A stretch of DNA of 41,355 bases from Planctomycetota bacterium (lineage in GTDB: Bacteria > Planctomycetota > Planctomycetia > Planctomycetales > Planctomycetaceae). The notes under the pieces are model-generated. The model was not told the origin of the DNA. It searched no databases and worked only from the letters and a program-made list of their open reading frames with translations. Location: positions 1-41,355 of the forward strand of contig JAHZKX010000014.1 of the NCBI GenBank assembly GCA_022600195.1, in the 5' to 3' direction. The translations under genes were made by a program, and so were the position numbers. Positions 1 through 8,670 of the stretch are shown in pieces. Numbering within the stretch: position 1 is the first letter of the stretch; the number at the start of each line of letters is the position of its first letter.

Positions 1-31
1 GTTCTGATTTCTGAAGCAGCGGGGGACGAGG

Positions 32-1525
32 GTGTATACAGACATGCAACAATGGGCCGAAATCAGGCGGCGGGTCTTGAACGGTGAGATCAGCAAGCGG
101 GCCGCTCGTGCCGAATACGATATTCACTGGGAAACACTGCAAAAAATCCTGACGCATTCCGAACCGCCCGGTTATCGCCGCGCAAAGCCTCGGGTCTCGA
201 AGCTGGAACCGTTCCTGCCAGTGATTCACGAAATCCTCAAGAGTGATAAAAAAGCACACCCTAAACAGCGGCATTCTGCGAAGAGGATTCTGGAACGCTT
301 GAAAACAGAACATGGATTCCAGGGCGGAATCACGATTGTGCAGCAAGCGGTACGAGACTGGAAGCAAAAGTCACGTGAAGTATTTCTACCGCTCAGCCAT
401 CCACCGGGTGAAGCGCAGGTAGATTATGGTTTTGCCGATGTCTGGCTGGGCGGTGAACTGACCAAAGTGGCGTTGTTTGTGATGACGCTGCCTTACTCGG
501 ATGCGATTTTCATGCAGGCCTTTCCCCGAGAGTGCACAGAATCATTTCTGGAAGGACACCGGCGGGCCTTTGATTTCTTTGGAGGCGTTCCGAATCGGAT
601 CAGCTACGACAACTCGAAAATCGCGGTGGCTCGTATTATTGGTAACCGCGAACGAAAAGTCACCATGGAATTTCTGCGGTTAAAAAGTCATTTTCTATTC
701 GAGGATCATTTCTGTCTGGTCAGGCGACCCAACGAGAAGGGACATGTGGAACACTTGCTGGACTTTGCGCGGAAGAATTACCTGGTTCCAGTACCGCGTG
801 TGGATGCTCTGAAAACGTTGAATCAAGAGTTAGTGCAAAACTGTCAGGATGATTTAAAACGTCAATTGCGAGGCAAGCCTTCGTCGAAACAGGTATTACT
901 GACTGAAGAGCAATCTTCAATGCTGCCGATCCCACAGCAGGCCTTTGATACGCATCGCCTGGCTCAAGCCAATGCCAATTCACTCTCATTAATCCGCTTC
1001 GATAGCAATAGTTACTCGGTGCCAACCAAGTATGCGTATCGTCAGATCACGATCATGGCGACCGTTGATGAAGTTCGGTTAAGTTTCGAAGATCAGCTGA
1101 TTGCCCGACACCAGAGACATTGGGGACGGGAACAATCGTTCTTTGATCCTGTGCATTATCTGGGGCTTTTAGAGCGAAAACCGGGTGGGTTTGACCATGC
1201 CCGTCCGCTGGAACAATGGGAACTCCCCGTCTGCTTCGGAATTCTAAGACGCCGGATGGAAGCCGATCTCAATCATCTTGGCACCCGGGAGTTCATCAAG
1301 GTGCTCCGTCTGCTGGAATGTCACTCGCTCGTCAATTTAAAACACGCCGTGGAGTACGCGCTGGATATTGGTGCCGGCAGTGCCGATGCGATTCGTCTCA
1401 TCCTGGAATACCAGCAGGAGTCCCCCGTGACTCTATTTTGTTTAGAAGGTCGTCCGCACCTGAAACTGGTACAGGTTGCGCAAACGGATGTTTCTGCTTA
1501 CCAGTCTTTATTACTTGGAGGTTAA
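32..1525 (+). CDS. istA: IS21 family transposase IstA
   Basis: This 497-residue transposase would cut and join the element's DNA ends. An N-terminal helix-turn-helix (about residues 8-40) is followed by an RNase-H-fold integrase core. The first acidic residue is in QVDYGF (about residue 130), the second in YDNSKIAV (about 193) and the glutamate in GHVEHLL (about 240), giving a complete DDE triad. The length is normal for IstA. The start used is GTG at 32 after a purine-rich GGGGGA stretch; an in-frame ATG lies at 44. The gene ends five bases before istB's ATG, so the two are translated from one message. Confidence 0.95.
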   Translation: MYTDMQQWAEIRRRVLNGEISKRAARAEYDIHWETLQKILTHSEPPGYRRAKPRVSKLEPFLPVIHEILKSDKKAHPKQRHSAKRILERLKTEHGFQGGITIVQQAVRDWKQKSREVFLPLSHPPGEAQVDYGFADVWLGGELTKVALFVMTLPYSDAIFMQAFPRECTESFLEGHRRAFDFFGGVPNRISYDNSKIAVARIIGNRERKVTMEFLRLKSHFLFEDHFCLVRRPNEKGHVEHLLDFARKNYLVPVPRVDALKTLNQELVQNCQDDLKRQLRGKPSSKQVLLTEEQSSMLPIPQQAFDTHRLAQANANSLSLIRFDSNSYSVPTKYAYRQITIMATVDEVRLSFEDQLIARHQRHWGREQSFFDPVHYLGLLERKPGGFDHARPLEQWELPVCFGILRRRMEADLNHLGTREFIKVLRLLECHSLVNLKHAVEYALDIGAGSADAIRLILEYQQESPVTLFCLEGRPHLKLVQVAQTDVSAYQSLLLGG

Positions 1526-1529
1526 ATTC

Positions 1530-2324
1530 ATGACAAAGAAAGAAACGAAAAGCATTGTTCTATTAGGACATCATCTGAAGAGTTTGCGGTTACCCACGAT
1601 GCTGGGTGAGTGTGAAAAGATTGCCGTGCGTTGTGCACATGACAATGTTGATCATCTGGGTTATCTGTTGCAGTTGTGTGAACTGGAACTGATTGAACGC
1701 GAACGCAAGGCTGCCGAACGACGGTTGAAAGCGGCCAAATTCCCGACTTATAAAACGCTGGAAACGTTCGACTTCAAAGCGCAGCCATCTGTCAATAAGG
1801 TACTCGTTAACGAACTGATGCGGGGTGAGTATTTAGAAAAACGGGAGAATATTCTGTTGGTTGGAAACTCCGGAACGGGGAAAACGCACTTAACCACCTC
1901 GCTTGGAATCGCCGCCTGTGGACAGGGCAAACGGGTTCGCTTTTACCAGGTGACTGAACTGATCACGCAGTTAATGGAAGCGCGCGAAGACCGGGACCTG
2001 TCCCGTCTCAAGAAACAACTGGCGAAGCTTGACCTGTTAATTCTCGATGAGTTGGGGTATGTTCCAGCAAGTAAACTTGGCTCTGAACTGCTGTTCGACG
2101 TGATCAGCACCGCCTACGAACGCATGAGCTTGATCGTGACCACTAACTTGCCGTTTGAGAACTGGACCGAGGTGCTGGGCAGTGAACGCCTTACGGGAGC
2201 CACCCTGGATCGGTTGACACATCGCTGCCATATTCTGGAAACGGCAGGCGAAAGCTACCGATTGCAGGATGCGAAACGCCGACGCACAAAAAACTCAAGC
2301 AGCAAGCCAAACAAGACGAAGTAA
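1530..2324 (+). CDS. istB: IS21 family helper ATPase IstB
   Basis: This is the AAA+ ATP-binding helper of IS21 transposition, which remodels target DNA for IstA. It shows a Walker A motif GNSGTGKTHL (about residues 110-119), a Walker B motif LLILDELGY and the sensor-like stretch VTTNLPF. The length of about 264 residues is typical. The ATG at 1530 is chosen because GGAGG lies eight bases upstream, inside the end of istA; the open frame extends further upstream but only overlaps istA. The tail is rich in Lys and Ser. The gene appears intact. Confidence 0.95.
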   Translation: MTKKETKSIVLLGHHLKSLRLPTMLGECEKIAVRCAHDNVDHLGYLLQLCELELIERERKAAERRLKAAKFPTYKTLETFDFKAQPSVNKVLVNELMRGEYLEKRENILLVGNSGTGKTHLTTSLGIAACGQGKRVRFYQVTELITQLMEAREDRDLSRLKKQLAKLDLLILDELGYVPASKLGSELLFDVISTAYERMSLIVTTNLPFENWTEVLGSERLTGATLDRLTHRCHILETAGESYRLQDAKRRRTKNSSSKPNKTK

Positions 2325-2387
2325 AATAGGGACTAAATCTTCGTCCGAATCTCCAAGCCACACATCGGACGAACCTTTCCATAAACA

Positions 2388-2438
2388 GCGCTACGTTTTT
2401 CGACCGGCAGGCGCTACGTTTTCTGACCGGTGTTTACA
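2388..2438 (+). repeat. Right-end subterminal direct repeats of the IS21 element
   Basis: Two 20-bp repeats beginning GCGCTACGTTTT lie at 2388-2407 and 2411-2430 with a 23-bp period; 18 of 20 positions match. They are followed by TGTTTACA at 2431-2438. This matches the multiple transposase-binding repeats known at IS21-family ends. The corresponding left-end repeats are not in the window. Confidence 0.75.
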
Positions 2439-3084
2439 GAATGGTTCCGTCTTTGTTTCTCTGGTCTGTTTTCGTGACGCACAACCCTGGCAAATACTCT
2501 CGGGTGTCTCCTCTCAAGAAATCCTCTCAAAAAGCAAAGAACTGAAAGCGGAAGGCTGGTCGCCGACCGAGGTGGCAGGATATCACGATAAAAGTGATAA
2601 ATATATTGGCGTCTGGAAAAAAGGAGCGCCTTCATTGGTTTATATCGACGTGGGTCTCTCCAAGACTCAGCATGATGCGAATTTCCAGAAATTAATGAAC
2701 CTCAACTTATATATGCATCAGCAGCATGTGTTTTTTGATGCCAATAATCAGTACCGTTTTTCAAATATATGGTATCGCAAACCAAGTTCGACAACAAAGT
2801 GGGGCAGCTGGTATGGAGGCGTTGATAACCATAAGAGTAAACAGGGAATTCATCCCTTTCAATCAGACACTACCGTCGCCACTCAAGGATCATCACTTGT
2901 GTATTCCGGATCTTGGGTTGATCATCCCTTGTACATTTCCCTGGAGCTGATCGATCTCGATCTGGTTGAACACCAGAGTAAAGCAAATCAACTAATGAAT
3001 CTGGGTTACCGCCCTTTTGCCGTTGATGCCTGTTTCGCTAAGAATGAAATCCAGTCATCCTCAGTCTGGTATCGTCCCAAATAA
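2439..3084 (+). pseudogene. C-terminal remnant of a tandem-repeat-domain protein, truncated by IS21
   Basis: From the IS21 right end to a stop at 3082-3084, one frame encodes about 215 residues made of a roughly 70-100-residue repeat. Recurring elements are a Gly-Trp/Tyr-x-Pro turn (GWSPTEV, GYRPFAV), short aromatic strands and a closing VWKKG, IWYRKP or VWYRPK strand. This resembles the BTRD1 / polyglycine-hydrolase-like structural repeat found in large planctomycete proteins, often with kinase or hydrolase domains. No start codon or N-terminal domain belongs to this fragment: the frame upstream is IS DNA. The missing 5' portion should lie beyond the left IS end. The family name is a motif-based guess. 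Confidence 0.7.
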
Positions 3085-3248
3085 GAATTGGAAGTCCAAA
3101 AACAACACAACCGTCGAGAGGGGTACTGAGCCGTTTGCACGAGCAGTCGGCTACTTTCCAAGAAGATCTTGCCGAGCGTCCTTTCAGACCGTGACAACAA
3201 TTATTAGGGATGTGTATCAGGGGCTAATCAGCCAACTGTGTATTGTTC

Positions 3249-3659
3249 TCAGTTCCTGGACATTTCTTCCAGTAAATCAATGTCCAACGATGCCGAGATG
3301 GTTACCAGCATGGTAGATCGTCCGTCATCCTCGAATTTGATCGAATCAGCCGGCATCACACTATTTGTTTTTTTAATCAGAATGACATTCTTGTCTCGAA
3401 TCAGGAAATAATGTTCCTGAAGACCATCTGGTTCTAACGACACAAACATCAACACCCCATTTCGCACTTTCACCGACTGAATTCGTGAAAAGAGGGTTGT
3501 TCTAGCTTTCGGGTACATTCCACTTTTAAATCCAGCACTATGATCAGTCATATGTGTCGGTTCTACCGAGACGGTTTCCGGTACTTCATCCAGAAGTAAG
3601 AGTGAGAAACAAAATAGAATCACGATGATGGATGAAGTACTGGTAAGTAAGTCTTTCAT
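3249..3659 (-). CDS. Small membrane-anchored protein, paralog A
   Basis: This 136-residue protein has no family I recognise. Residues 1-24 start MKDLLTSTSSII and form a hydrophobic anchor or uncleaved signal. A variable, polar linker follows. The C-terminal 75 residues form a conserved beta-rich block containing the shared strings LQEHYFLIRDKNVIL and SIKFED, then a strand ending in DIDLLEEM. It is clearly paralogous to the next gene downstream on the plus coordinate (3880-4347), same strand. The hydrophobic N-terminus suggests the domain faces the periplasm. The start is the ATG that aligns with the paralog's. Confidence 0.75.
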   Translation of the reverse strand: MKDLLTSTSSIIVILFCFSLLLLDEVPETVSVEPTHMTDHSAGFKSGMYPKARTTLFSRIQSVKVRNGVLMFVSLEPDGLQEHYFLIRDKNVILIKKTNSVMPADSIKFEDDGRSTMLVTISASLDIDLLEEMSRN

Positions 3660-3879
3660 TTCGGTTCAATCCCATTCACCAGATCTATGGAAATTTCCAG
3701 AGCGTATTCCAGCTCCCGGAATTACAATCATTCTTTTTGAGCGTTTTAATATTTAACTATTGAGCAGGCCATAAGTTTTGCACATTTTTGGCTTTTTTGA
3801 TAACTTGAACGAATATACTTGATGCTAGCACAAGTTCTCGGATGGATGCGGAATCGGGAATGCCGTTGAAAAAATGAAA

Positions 3880-4347
3880 CTACCTGTCATTGTGGAGATG
3901 TGCTTGAAGCAATTCCCGGGAGCGAGCGGAAGCCGATCCGTTGGCTGTCAATTCTTTCATGAGATCGATGTCGATTGTGTCTGAAATCGTCACCCGCATT
4001 GTACCATTGCCAGCATCTTCGAACTTAATTGACTTAGAGGGCATATCACTCCTCGATGATTTTAACAGAATGACATTCTTGTCTCGAATCAGGAAATAAT
4101 GTTCCTGAAGTTTCTCGTGATCAATCGTCACAAACATCAAGACTCCCTTTTTCACTTTTGCCGACTGAACGCGAGTAAAGAGGGTTGATTTGACAGGTGG
4201 AGCCTGTCCCTTTAGAACTTCGGTATTCGGGTTTGTTAGTTGTGCCGCTGTGACAGGGTGTGCCCCCTCTCTCTCACATAAAAATAAAAGTGAGAAGCAG
4301 AACAGAATAATGATGATCGATGCAACGGTCGTAAGTAAATCTTTCAT
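3880..4347 (-). CDS. Small membrane-anchored protein, paralog B
   Basis: This is the second member of the tandem pair, about 155 residues. The N-terminal anchor MKDLLTTVASIIIILF and the C-terminal block (LQEHYFLIRDKNVIL, SIKFEDAG, DTIDIDLMKEL) are nearly identical to those of paralog A, while the linker differs in length and sequence. It carries a C-terminal extension of about 20 residues that A lacks. An in-frame TTG at 4356 would add three residues; the ATG at 4347 is preferred because it matches A. The pair is separated by about 220 bases that probably hold A's promoter. Function unknown. Confidence 0.75.
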   Translation of the reverse strand: MKDLLTTVASIIIILFCFSLLFLCEREGAHPVTAAQLTNPNTEVLKGQAPPVKSTLFTRVQSAKVKKGVLMFVTIDHEKLQEHYFLIRDKNVILLKSSRSDMPSKSIKFEDAGNGTMRVTISDTIDIDLMKELTANGSASARSRELLQAHLHNDR

Positions 4348-4356
4348 ATCTATCAA

Positions 4357-4872
4357 CTCGCACTTTCAATATCTGCAAAAGATGAATATCTGATTAAGTG
4401 GTTACGACAAACTTTTGTTAAAAGACCATCTACTCCTTTCACTAGATTCTGTTAGACATTTTAAAGAAACGTTACGTTCCCGAATTTGCTCATTTTTTCT
4501 TTACTTTTTCCAGAAAACAACAACACACTGTTCTCAACGGAATTAACTGAAAACGAGCTGATCTGAGTTATTCGGCTCGACTTATGAAATATTGAAAAAA
4601 AGAGTCACTAATTCGAAAATTGAATTAACGCGTTTATGAGAATTACAGAGAAATACCTGTGAATGTTGGTACTCTTCCGTAAATCGATCAGGAACGAGCA
4701 TTTAAAAATCATCATTTCGACGACCCTGATTTACTACTCGCTTTCCTTTTACTTTGATAAGATAAATACTCTAAACACATCAAATACATCTGGAGCAATT
4801 GATCCGTTTTAGAACGCCACAGTACGATCTTTCATCAACCATGTTTTTATCTTTACCAAGAGGAATCGCACC
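4357..4872. other. 516-base intergenic region between divergent genes
   Basis: This AT-rich stretch lies between the paralog pair (leftward) and the DUF3500 gene (rightward). I see no credible coding frame, tRNA or strong hairpin. It probably holds both promoters. An AGAGGA ribosome-binding site for the DUF3500 gene sits at about 4859-4864. Confidence 0.5.
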
Positions 4873-5991
4873 TTGAAGACCTTTAATCCCTATTCAGGCC
4901 TGGCCCTGATGACCTGTCTCTGTTTCAGCCTGATGAACGGCAGTTTGTCTGCTGCTGAACCTTCCAAAGCACAACAGGCCCAAATCTCCCGAGCGAGCGC
5001 TGAGATGGCGGCTGTCGCCAAACGCTGGTTAGCTTCACTTTCGAAAGAACAACGAGCTGCAGCCACATTTAAAATGGATGATGAAGAACGCAGCAACTGG
5101 CACTTTGTGCCTGACTTTGTGATCAAACCAAATGGACGCAGAGGATTAACCATCGGCCAAATGACGCCGCAACAACGTATCTTTGCCGTCACGCTGCCAG
5201 CGACGGCGCTGTCGCAGCGTGGTTACCTGGAAATGATGTCCATCCGCGCGTTGGAAAAAGTCTTGTTCGATATTGAAGGAAAAGACTATCGCGATCCACA
5301 GCTCTATTATGTTTCCATCTTCGGCAAACCTGATCCCAAAGGGACGTGGGGCTGGCGCTTTGAAGGACATCATCTTTCTGTGAATGTCACGATTATTGAT
5401 GGGAAGAAGTTTTCTGTCACACCTTCCTTTTTTGGTTCGAATCCTGGTAAAGTTACCGATGGTAATTTAAAGGGTGTCGAAGTCCTCGATAAAGAACAAA
5501 AGCTGGCACTCAGCCTGATTCAGTCGTTCAATAAAGAACAACTGGCCAAAGCCACGATTGATACATCTGCCTTGGATAAGAAACTGCTACAGAAAAGTGT
5601 CATCAAAGAAGTTTTGACAACCGATGACCCCACCGCGGACCGTGGGTTATTTACATTCAAAGGCATCAGTTTTGCCGACCTGGACCCGGCACAACAGAAA
5701 AAACTGCTCAGCCTGATCAATGTCTATACGAGTCGCTTTCGTCCGGAGATTCTCAAAGGCACACGTTACCAGGGGAATATCAAAGATGGTAGCGATGTCA
5801 GTTTTGCCTGGAGCGGAGGCCAGAAACGTGGTGAATTTCATTATTACCGCATTCAATCCAAAACATTCCTGATTGAATTTGCCAATACACAAAACAACGC
5901 CAACCACGTACACGCCGTCTGGCGCGAATTTGATGGCGATTTTGGACGCGATTTTCTGTCAGAACATTTTTCCAAACATCATAAGAAGTAA
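4873..5991 (+). CDS. Exported DUF3500 domain protein
   Basis: This 372-residue protein has a signal peptide (residues 1-28, ending in SLSAAEP). The rest matches the DUF3500 family pattern, with blocks such as TPQQRIFAVTL, ALEKVLFDIEG, YYVSIFGKP, WGWRFEGHHLSVNVTI and the C-terminal FLIEFANTQNNANHVHAVWREF. The conserved His, Trp and Glu residues suggest an enzyme or binding fold, but no activity is established that I know of. Translation appears to start at TTG 4873, about nine bases after AGAGGA; no ATG gives a signal peptide. It is followed by a strong terminator and so is probably a single-gene unit. Confidence 0.85.
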   Translation: MKTFNPYSGLALMTCLCFSLMNGSLSAAEPSKAQQAQISRASAEMAAVAKRWLASLSKEQRAAATFKMDDEERSNWHFVPDFVIKPNGRRGLTIGQMTPQQRIFAVTLPATALSQRGYLEMMSIRALEKVLFDIEGKDYRDPQLYYVSIFGKPDPKGTWGWRFEGHHLSVNVTIIDGKKFSVTPSFFGSNPGKVTDGNLKGVEVLDKEQKLALSLIQSFNKEQLAKATIDTSALDKKLLQKSVIKEVLTTDDPTADRGLFTFKGISFADLDPAQQKKLLSLINVYTSRFRPEILKGTRYQGNIKDGSDVSFAWSGGQKRGEFHYYRIQSKTFLIEFANTQNNANHVHAVWREFDGDFGRDFLSEHFSKHHKK

Positions 5992-6012
5992 ACTTAACGA
6001 GATGACAACAAC

Positions 6013-6049
6013 AGGCCTGATGGATTTTGAATATTCATCAGGCCTTTTT
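6013..6049 (+). terminator. Rho-independent terminator after the DUF3500 gene
   Basis: A perfect 10-bp stem (AGGCCTGATG at 6013-6022 with CATCAGGCCT at 6036-6045) encloses a 13-base loop and is followed by a run of Ts to 6049. It lies 22 bases after the DUF3500 stop codon. Confidence 0.9.
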
Positions 6050-6078
6050 GATCTCACTGGCAGTATTGAGGAAATAAG

Positions 6079-6525
6079 ATGGATCGTATCATTCGACCGT
6101 ACCAGTCTGAAGATCTGGACGATGTGCTCGCATCGTGGGAAAGTGCCTCCCGGCTGGCTCATCCTTTTTTAAAGGAAGACTTTCTGGATCAGGAGCGGCA
6201 CAACATCCCCAATATGTATCTGCCCAACGCGGATACCTGGGTCGTTGAAGAGGCAGGAGAGGTGCTGGGGTTCATTGCGTTAATGGGAAATGAAGTCGGT
6301 GCAATTTTTGTAAAGCCTGATTTTCATGGCACCGGCGCCGGAAAGGCGTTGATGGACAAGGCACAGGAATTACATGGCGACCTCGAAGTCGAAGTCTTTA
6401 AAGAAAATGCCATTGGCCAGAAATTTTATGCGCGTTATGGTTTTCAGTACCTCAGCGAACAGATTTTTGAGCCGACTGGTAATGTGATGGTCCGACTCAA
6501 GTTTACTGCTGAGAAGTCGCTTTAA
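6079..6525 (+). CDS. GNAT family N-acetyltransferase
   Basis: This 148-residue cytosolic enzyme of the acetyl-CoA-dependent N-acetyltransferase superfamily begins with the strand IIRPYQSEDLDDV. The central strand WVVEEAGEVLGFIAL is followed by the acetyl-CoA loop VKPDFHGTGAGKALM (about residues 78-92) and a C-terminal FYARYGFQ. It resembles the E. coli YjaB/YafP group. The acceptor substrate is unknown. The ATG at 6079 fits the domain start, with GAGGAA about ten bases upstream. It is followed 60 bases later by a VOC gene on the same strand. Confidence 0.88.
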   Translation: MDRIIRPYQSEDLDDVLASWESASRLAHPFLKEDFLDQERHNIPNMYLPNADTWVVEEAGEVLGFIALMGNEVGAIFVKPDFHGTGAGKALMDKAQELHGDLEVEVFKENAIGQKFYARYGFQYLSEQIFEPTGNVMVRLKFTAEKSL

Positions 6526-6585
6526 CTTAAAGCACTGAATCGAATCACTTACTCTCCAATCAACTTTTATTGCAGTGAGAATCAG

Positions 6586-6942
6586 ATGCCGGAACACGAA
6601 AAAATCAACTACGTCGAATTTCCCGCAAAAGACATCCCCGCAACCAAAACGTTTTTCACATCTGTCTTCGGCTGGAAGTTTGAAGATTACGGCCCCGAAT
6701 ATACGGCCTTTTTAAACGAAGGCATTGATGGCGGTTTTTATCAATCCGATTTAAAAGCCACGACAGAGACAGGTAGTGCCCTGCTAGTGTTTTACAGCAA
6801 AGAACTGGAACAGACACAGGCAAAAATTGAAGCGGCCGGCGGATTAATTGTCAAACCGATTTTTTCGTTTCCTGGTGGCCGTCGCTTTCACTTTGCTGAT
6901 CTCAATGGAAATGAATACGCGGTTTGGTCAGATCCCCTTTGA
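6586..6942 (+). CDS. VOC (glyoxalase/bleomycin-resistance superfamily) protein
   Basis: This 118-residue protein is a single VOC domain. It opens with INYVEFPAKDIPATKTFFTS and the strand GWKFEDYGPEYTAF. A second half reads LEQTQAKIEAAGG, then the strand FHFADLNGNEYAVW. The motif order matches bacterial VOC proteins of the 27-like group that are usually of unknown substrate. Metal-binding positions are not all evident, so catalysis is not assured. It lies between the GNAT and amidase genes on the same strand; the spacings of about 40-60 bases allow co-transcription. Confidence 0.88.
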   Translation: MPEHEKINYVEFPAKDIPATKTFFTSVFGWKFEDYGPEYTAFLNEGIDGGFYQSDLKATTETGSALLVFYSKELEQTQAKIEAAGGLIVKPIFSFPGGRRFHFADLNGNEYAVWSDPL

Positions 6943-6984
6943 TTATTCTGACAGGTTGAAGTAGTTAAAATAGAAGAAAACACG

Positions 6985-8499
6985 ATGGAACTGCCAGAAT
7001 TTACAATCTCAAACTTACAGACCTTATTTGATCAGAGCCAATGGACTTCAGTCAGTCTCTGCGAAGCGTTCCTGAAGCGCATTTCAGAGATCGATGCCGC
7101 AGGTCCCACTCTCCGCTCAGTGATCGAGGTCAATCCCGATGCATTAGCAATCGCTGAGGCATTGGACCGTGAACGTGACGAGAACGGCCCACGCGGTCCT
7201 CTGCACGGCGTTCCTCTGTTCGTCAAGGATAGCATCGACACGGCAGATAAAATGCAGACAACTGCCGGCTCGTTGGCACTGGAAGGCAATATCGCTCCGC
7301 AAGATGCGTTCCTCGTCGCGAAATTGCGCGACGCAGGCGCTGTACTGCTCGGAAAAACGAATATGAGCGAGTGGGGTTATATGCGTTCAACGCGGGGATG
7401 CAGTGGCTGGAGCAGCCGCGGCGGACAGGTGCGCAATCCTTATGTTTTGGATCGTAGCCCGCTGGGTTCCAGTTCCGGGTCGGCGGTGGCAGTGGCCGCT
7501 AATCTTTGCATAGCCGCCATCGGCGCTGAAGTCGATGGCTCCATAGTTCGCCCCTCATCTACTAACAGCATCGTGGGACTCAAACCAACGGTTGGTCTCG
7601 TGAGTCGTTCGGGGATTATCGGAGTTTCATCACCACAGGATACCGCAGGGCCGATGGCGCGCTGCGTTGCGGACGTGGCCACGGTCTTGACTGCGTTAAC
7701 CGGTGTCGACTCACGCGATCCGGCAACACAGGAAAGTATCGACCAAAGTGAACAAGACTATTGCCAGTTCCTTGATACCTCTTTGATCAAAGGTGCCCGT
7801 TTAGGCGTTGCTCGTGAATGCTTCGGAGATCACGAAGGAACTGATGCCATTATCGAAAATGCAATTCGTCAGCTGGAAGCTTTAGGGGCCGTGATTGTTG
7901 ATCCTGTTCGGGCAAGTTCATTGCCCATGTTTGGTGAAGTCGAACTGGAACTGTTCCTGTATGAGTTTAAGGCAAGTGTGAATCGCTATTTGGCCGAGCA
8001 TCCTCGAGCGAAAGTCAGGAATCTTGAGGAGCTGATCCAGTTTAATCAGGCGCATTCCGACCAGATTATGCCTTTCTTTCAACAGGAATTGTTAGAAATA
8101 GCACAAGCGAAAGGCGACTTGAACGAAGCCGCTTACCTGGAAGCAAAGGCTGAGTGCTATCGCCTTTCCCGTACAGAGGGAATTGACAAAGCATTGAATG
8201 AACATCAACTTGATGCCATCATTGCTCCTACTGAAGGGACGCCTGCATTTGTGATCGATCCTGTCGTGGGTGATAATATCCTCCGACGTGGCGGGAGCTC
8301 AGGCTGTTCCACACCTCCGGCACTAGCCGGTTATCCGCACATTACTGTTCCGGCAGGTTACGTACATGGACTTCCCATTGGGCTCTCTTTTTTCGCGGAC
8401 GCTTATCAGGAAGGCAAGCTGATCAGCTATGCCTACGCCTTTGAACAAGCAACAAAAGTAAGACGGCCCCCTGGCTTCTTAGAGTCCATTTCAGTTTGA
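6985..8499 (+). CDS. Amidase signature family hydrolase
   Basis: This 504-residue enzyme of the amidase signature family (GatA/AtzF/FAAH superfamily) hydrolyses an amide bond in an unidentified substrate. The Ser-cisSer-Lys triad is visible: Lys81 in FVKDSID, Ser163 in the GSSSGSA loop and Ser186 in EVDGSIVRP. The usual GGSI appears here as DGSI, as in several non-GatA amidases. The length is typical, no signal peptide is seen, and it is presumably cytosolic. It is not near gatB or gatC, so a tRNA amidotransferase role is unlikely. The ATG at 6985 is preceded by AGAAGAAAA. Confidence 0.92.
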   Translation: MELPEFTISNLQTLFDQSQWTSVSLCEAFLKRISEIDAAGPTLRSVIEVNPDALAIAEALDRERDENGPRGPLHGVPLFVKDSIDTADKMQTTAGSLALEGNIAPQDAFLVAKLRDAGAVLLGKTNMSEWGYMRSTRGCSGWSSRGGQVRNPYVLDRSPLGSSSGSAVAVAANLCIAAIGAEVDGSIVRPSSTNSIVGLKPTVGLVSRSGIIGVSSPQDTAGPMARCVADVATVLTALTGVDSRDPATQESIDQSEQDYCQFLDTSLIKGARLGVARECFGDHEGTDAIIENAIRQLEALGAVIVDPVRASSLPMFGEVELELFLYEFKASVNRYLAEHPRAKVRNLEELIQFNQAHSDQIMPFFQQELLEIAQAKGDLNEAAYLEAKAECYRLSRTEGIDKALNEHQLDAIIAPTEGTPAFVIDPVVGDNILRRGGSSGCSTPPALAGYPHITVPAGYVHGLPIGLSFFADAYQEGKLISYAYAFEQATKVRRPPGFLESISV

Positions 8500-8514
8500 G
8501 AATGGCTTATCAGA

Positions 8515-8637
8515 TCAGGAGGGCGAATCTTGTTTTGTCTCCGGTTCTCTAAATTTGGCAAGCATCAAACACACGATCAGCCATGCAAAGAAATATAAAA
8601 CGCCTGATACAGTTTCCACGACCAGTCGCTCTGCCAC
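8515..8637 (-). CDS. Possible 40-residue membrane peptide
   Basis: Directly downstream of the DinB-like gene on the minus strand, one frame from a GTG at 8637 to TGA at 8515 encodes a hydrophobic segment (SGVLYFFAWLIVCLML) followed by a charged tail ending in ETKQDSPS. The sequence looks protein-like, but the start is weak, with no clear ribosome-binding site. It could also be the 3' remnant of a longer membrane-protein gene. Confidence 0.35.
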   Translation of the reverse strand: MAERLVVETVSGVLYFFAWLIVCLMLAKFREPETKQDSPS

Positions 8638-8670
8638 CAGAGGGCTTCACCACAATAAATATAAATCGGC

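Larger units (their letters stand above)
1..2438 (+). mobile_element. IS21-family insertion sequence, left end outside window
   Basis: The element carries the two-gene istA/istB pair typical of IS21 elements, in the usual order and on one strand. A pair of 20-bp direct repeats lies at the right end (2388-2407 and 2411-2430), followed by the probable terminus TGTTTACA ending at 2438. IS21 ends characteristically carry several subterminal repeats and finish in CA. Only 31 bases precede istA, and no matching left terminal repeat is visible, so the left end and the target-site duplication lie outside the window. Both genes are intact, so the copy may be active. The exact right boundary is inferred and could be off by a few bases. 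Confidence 0.85.
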
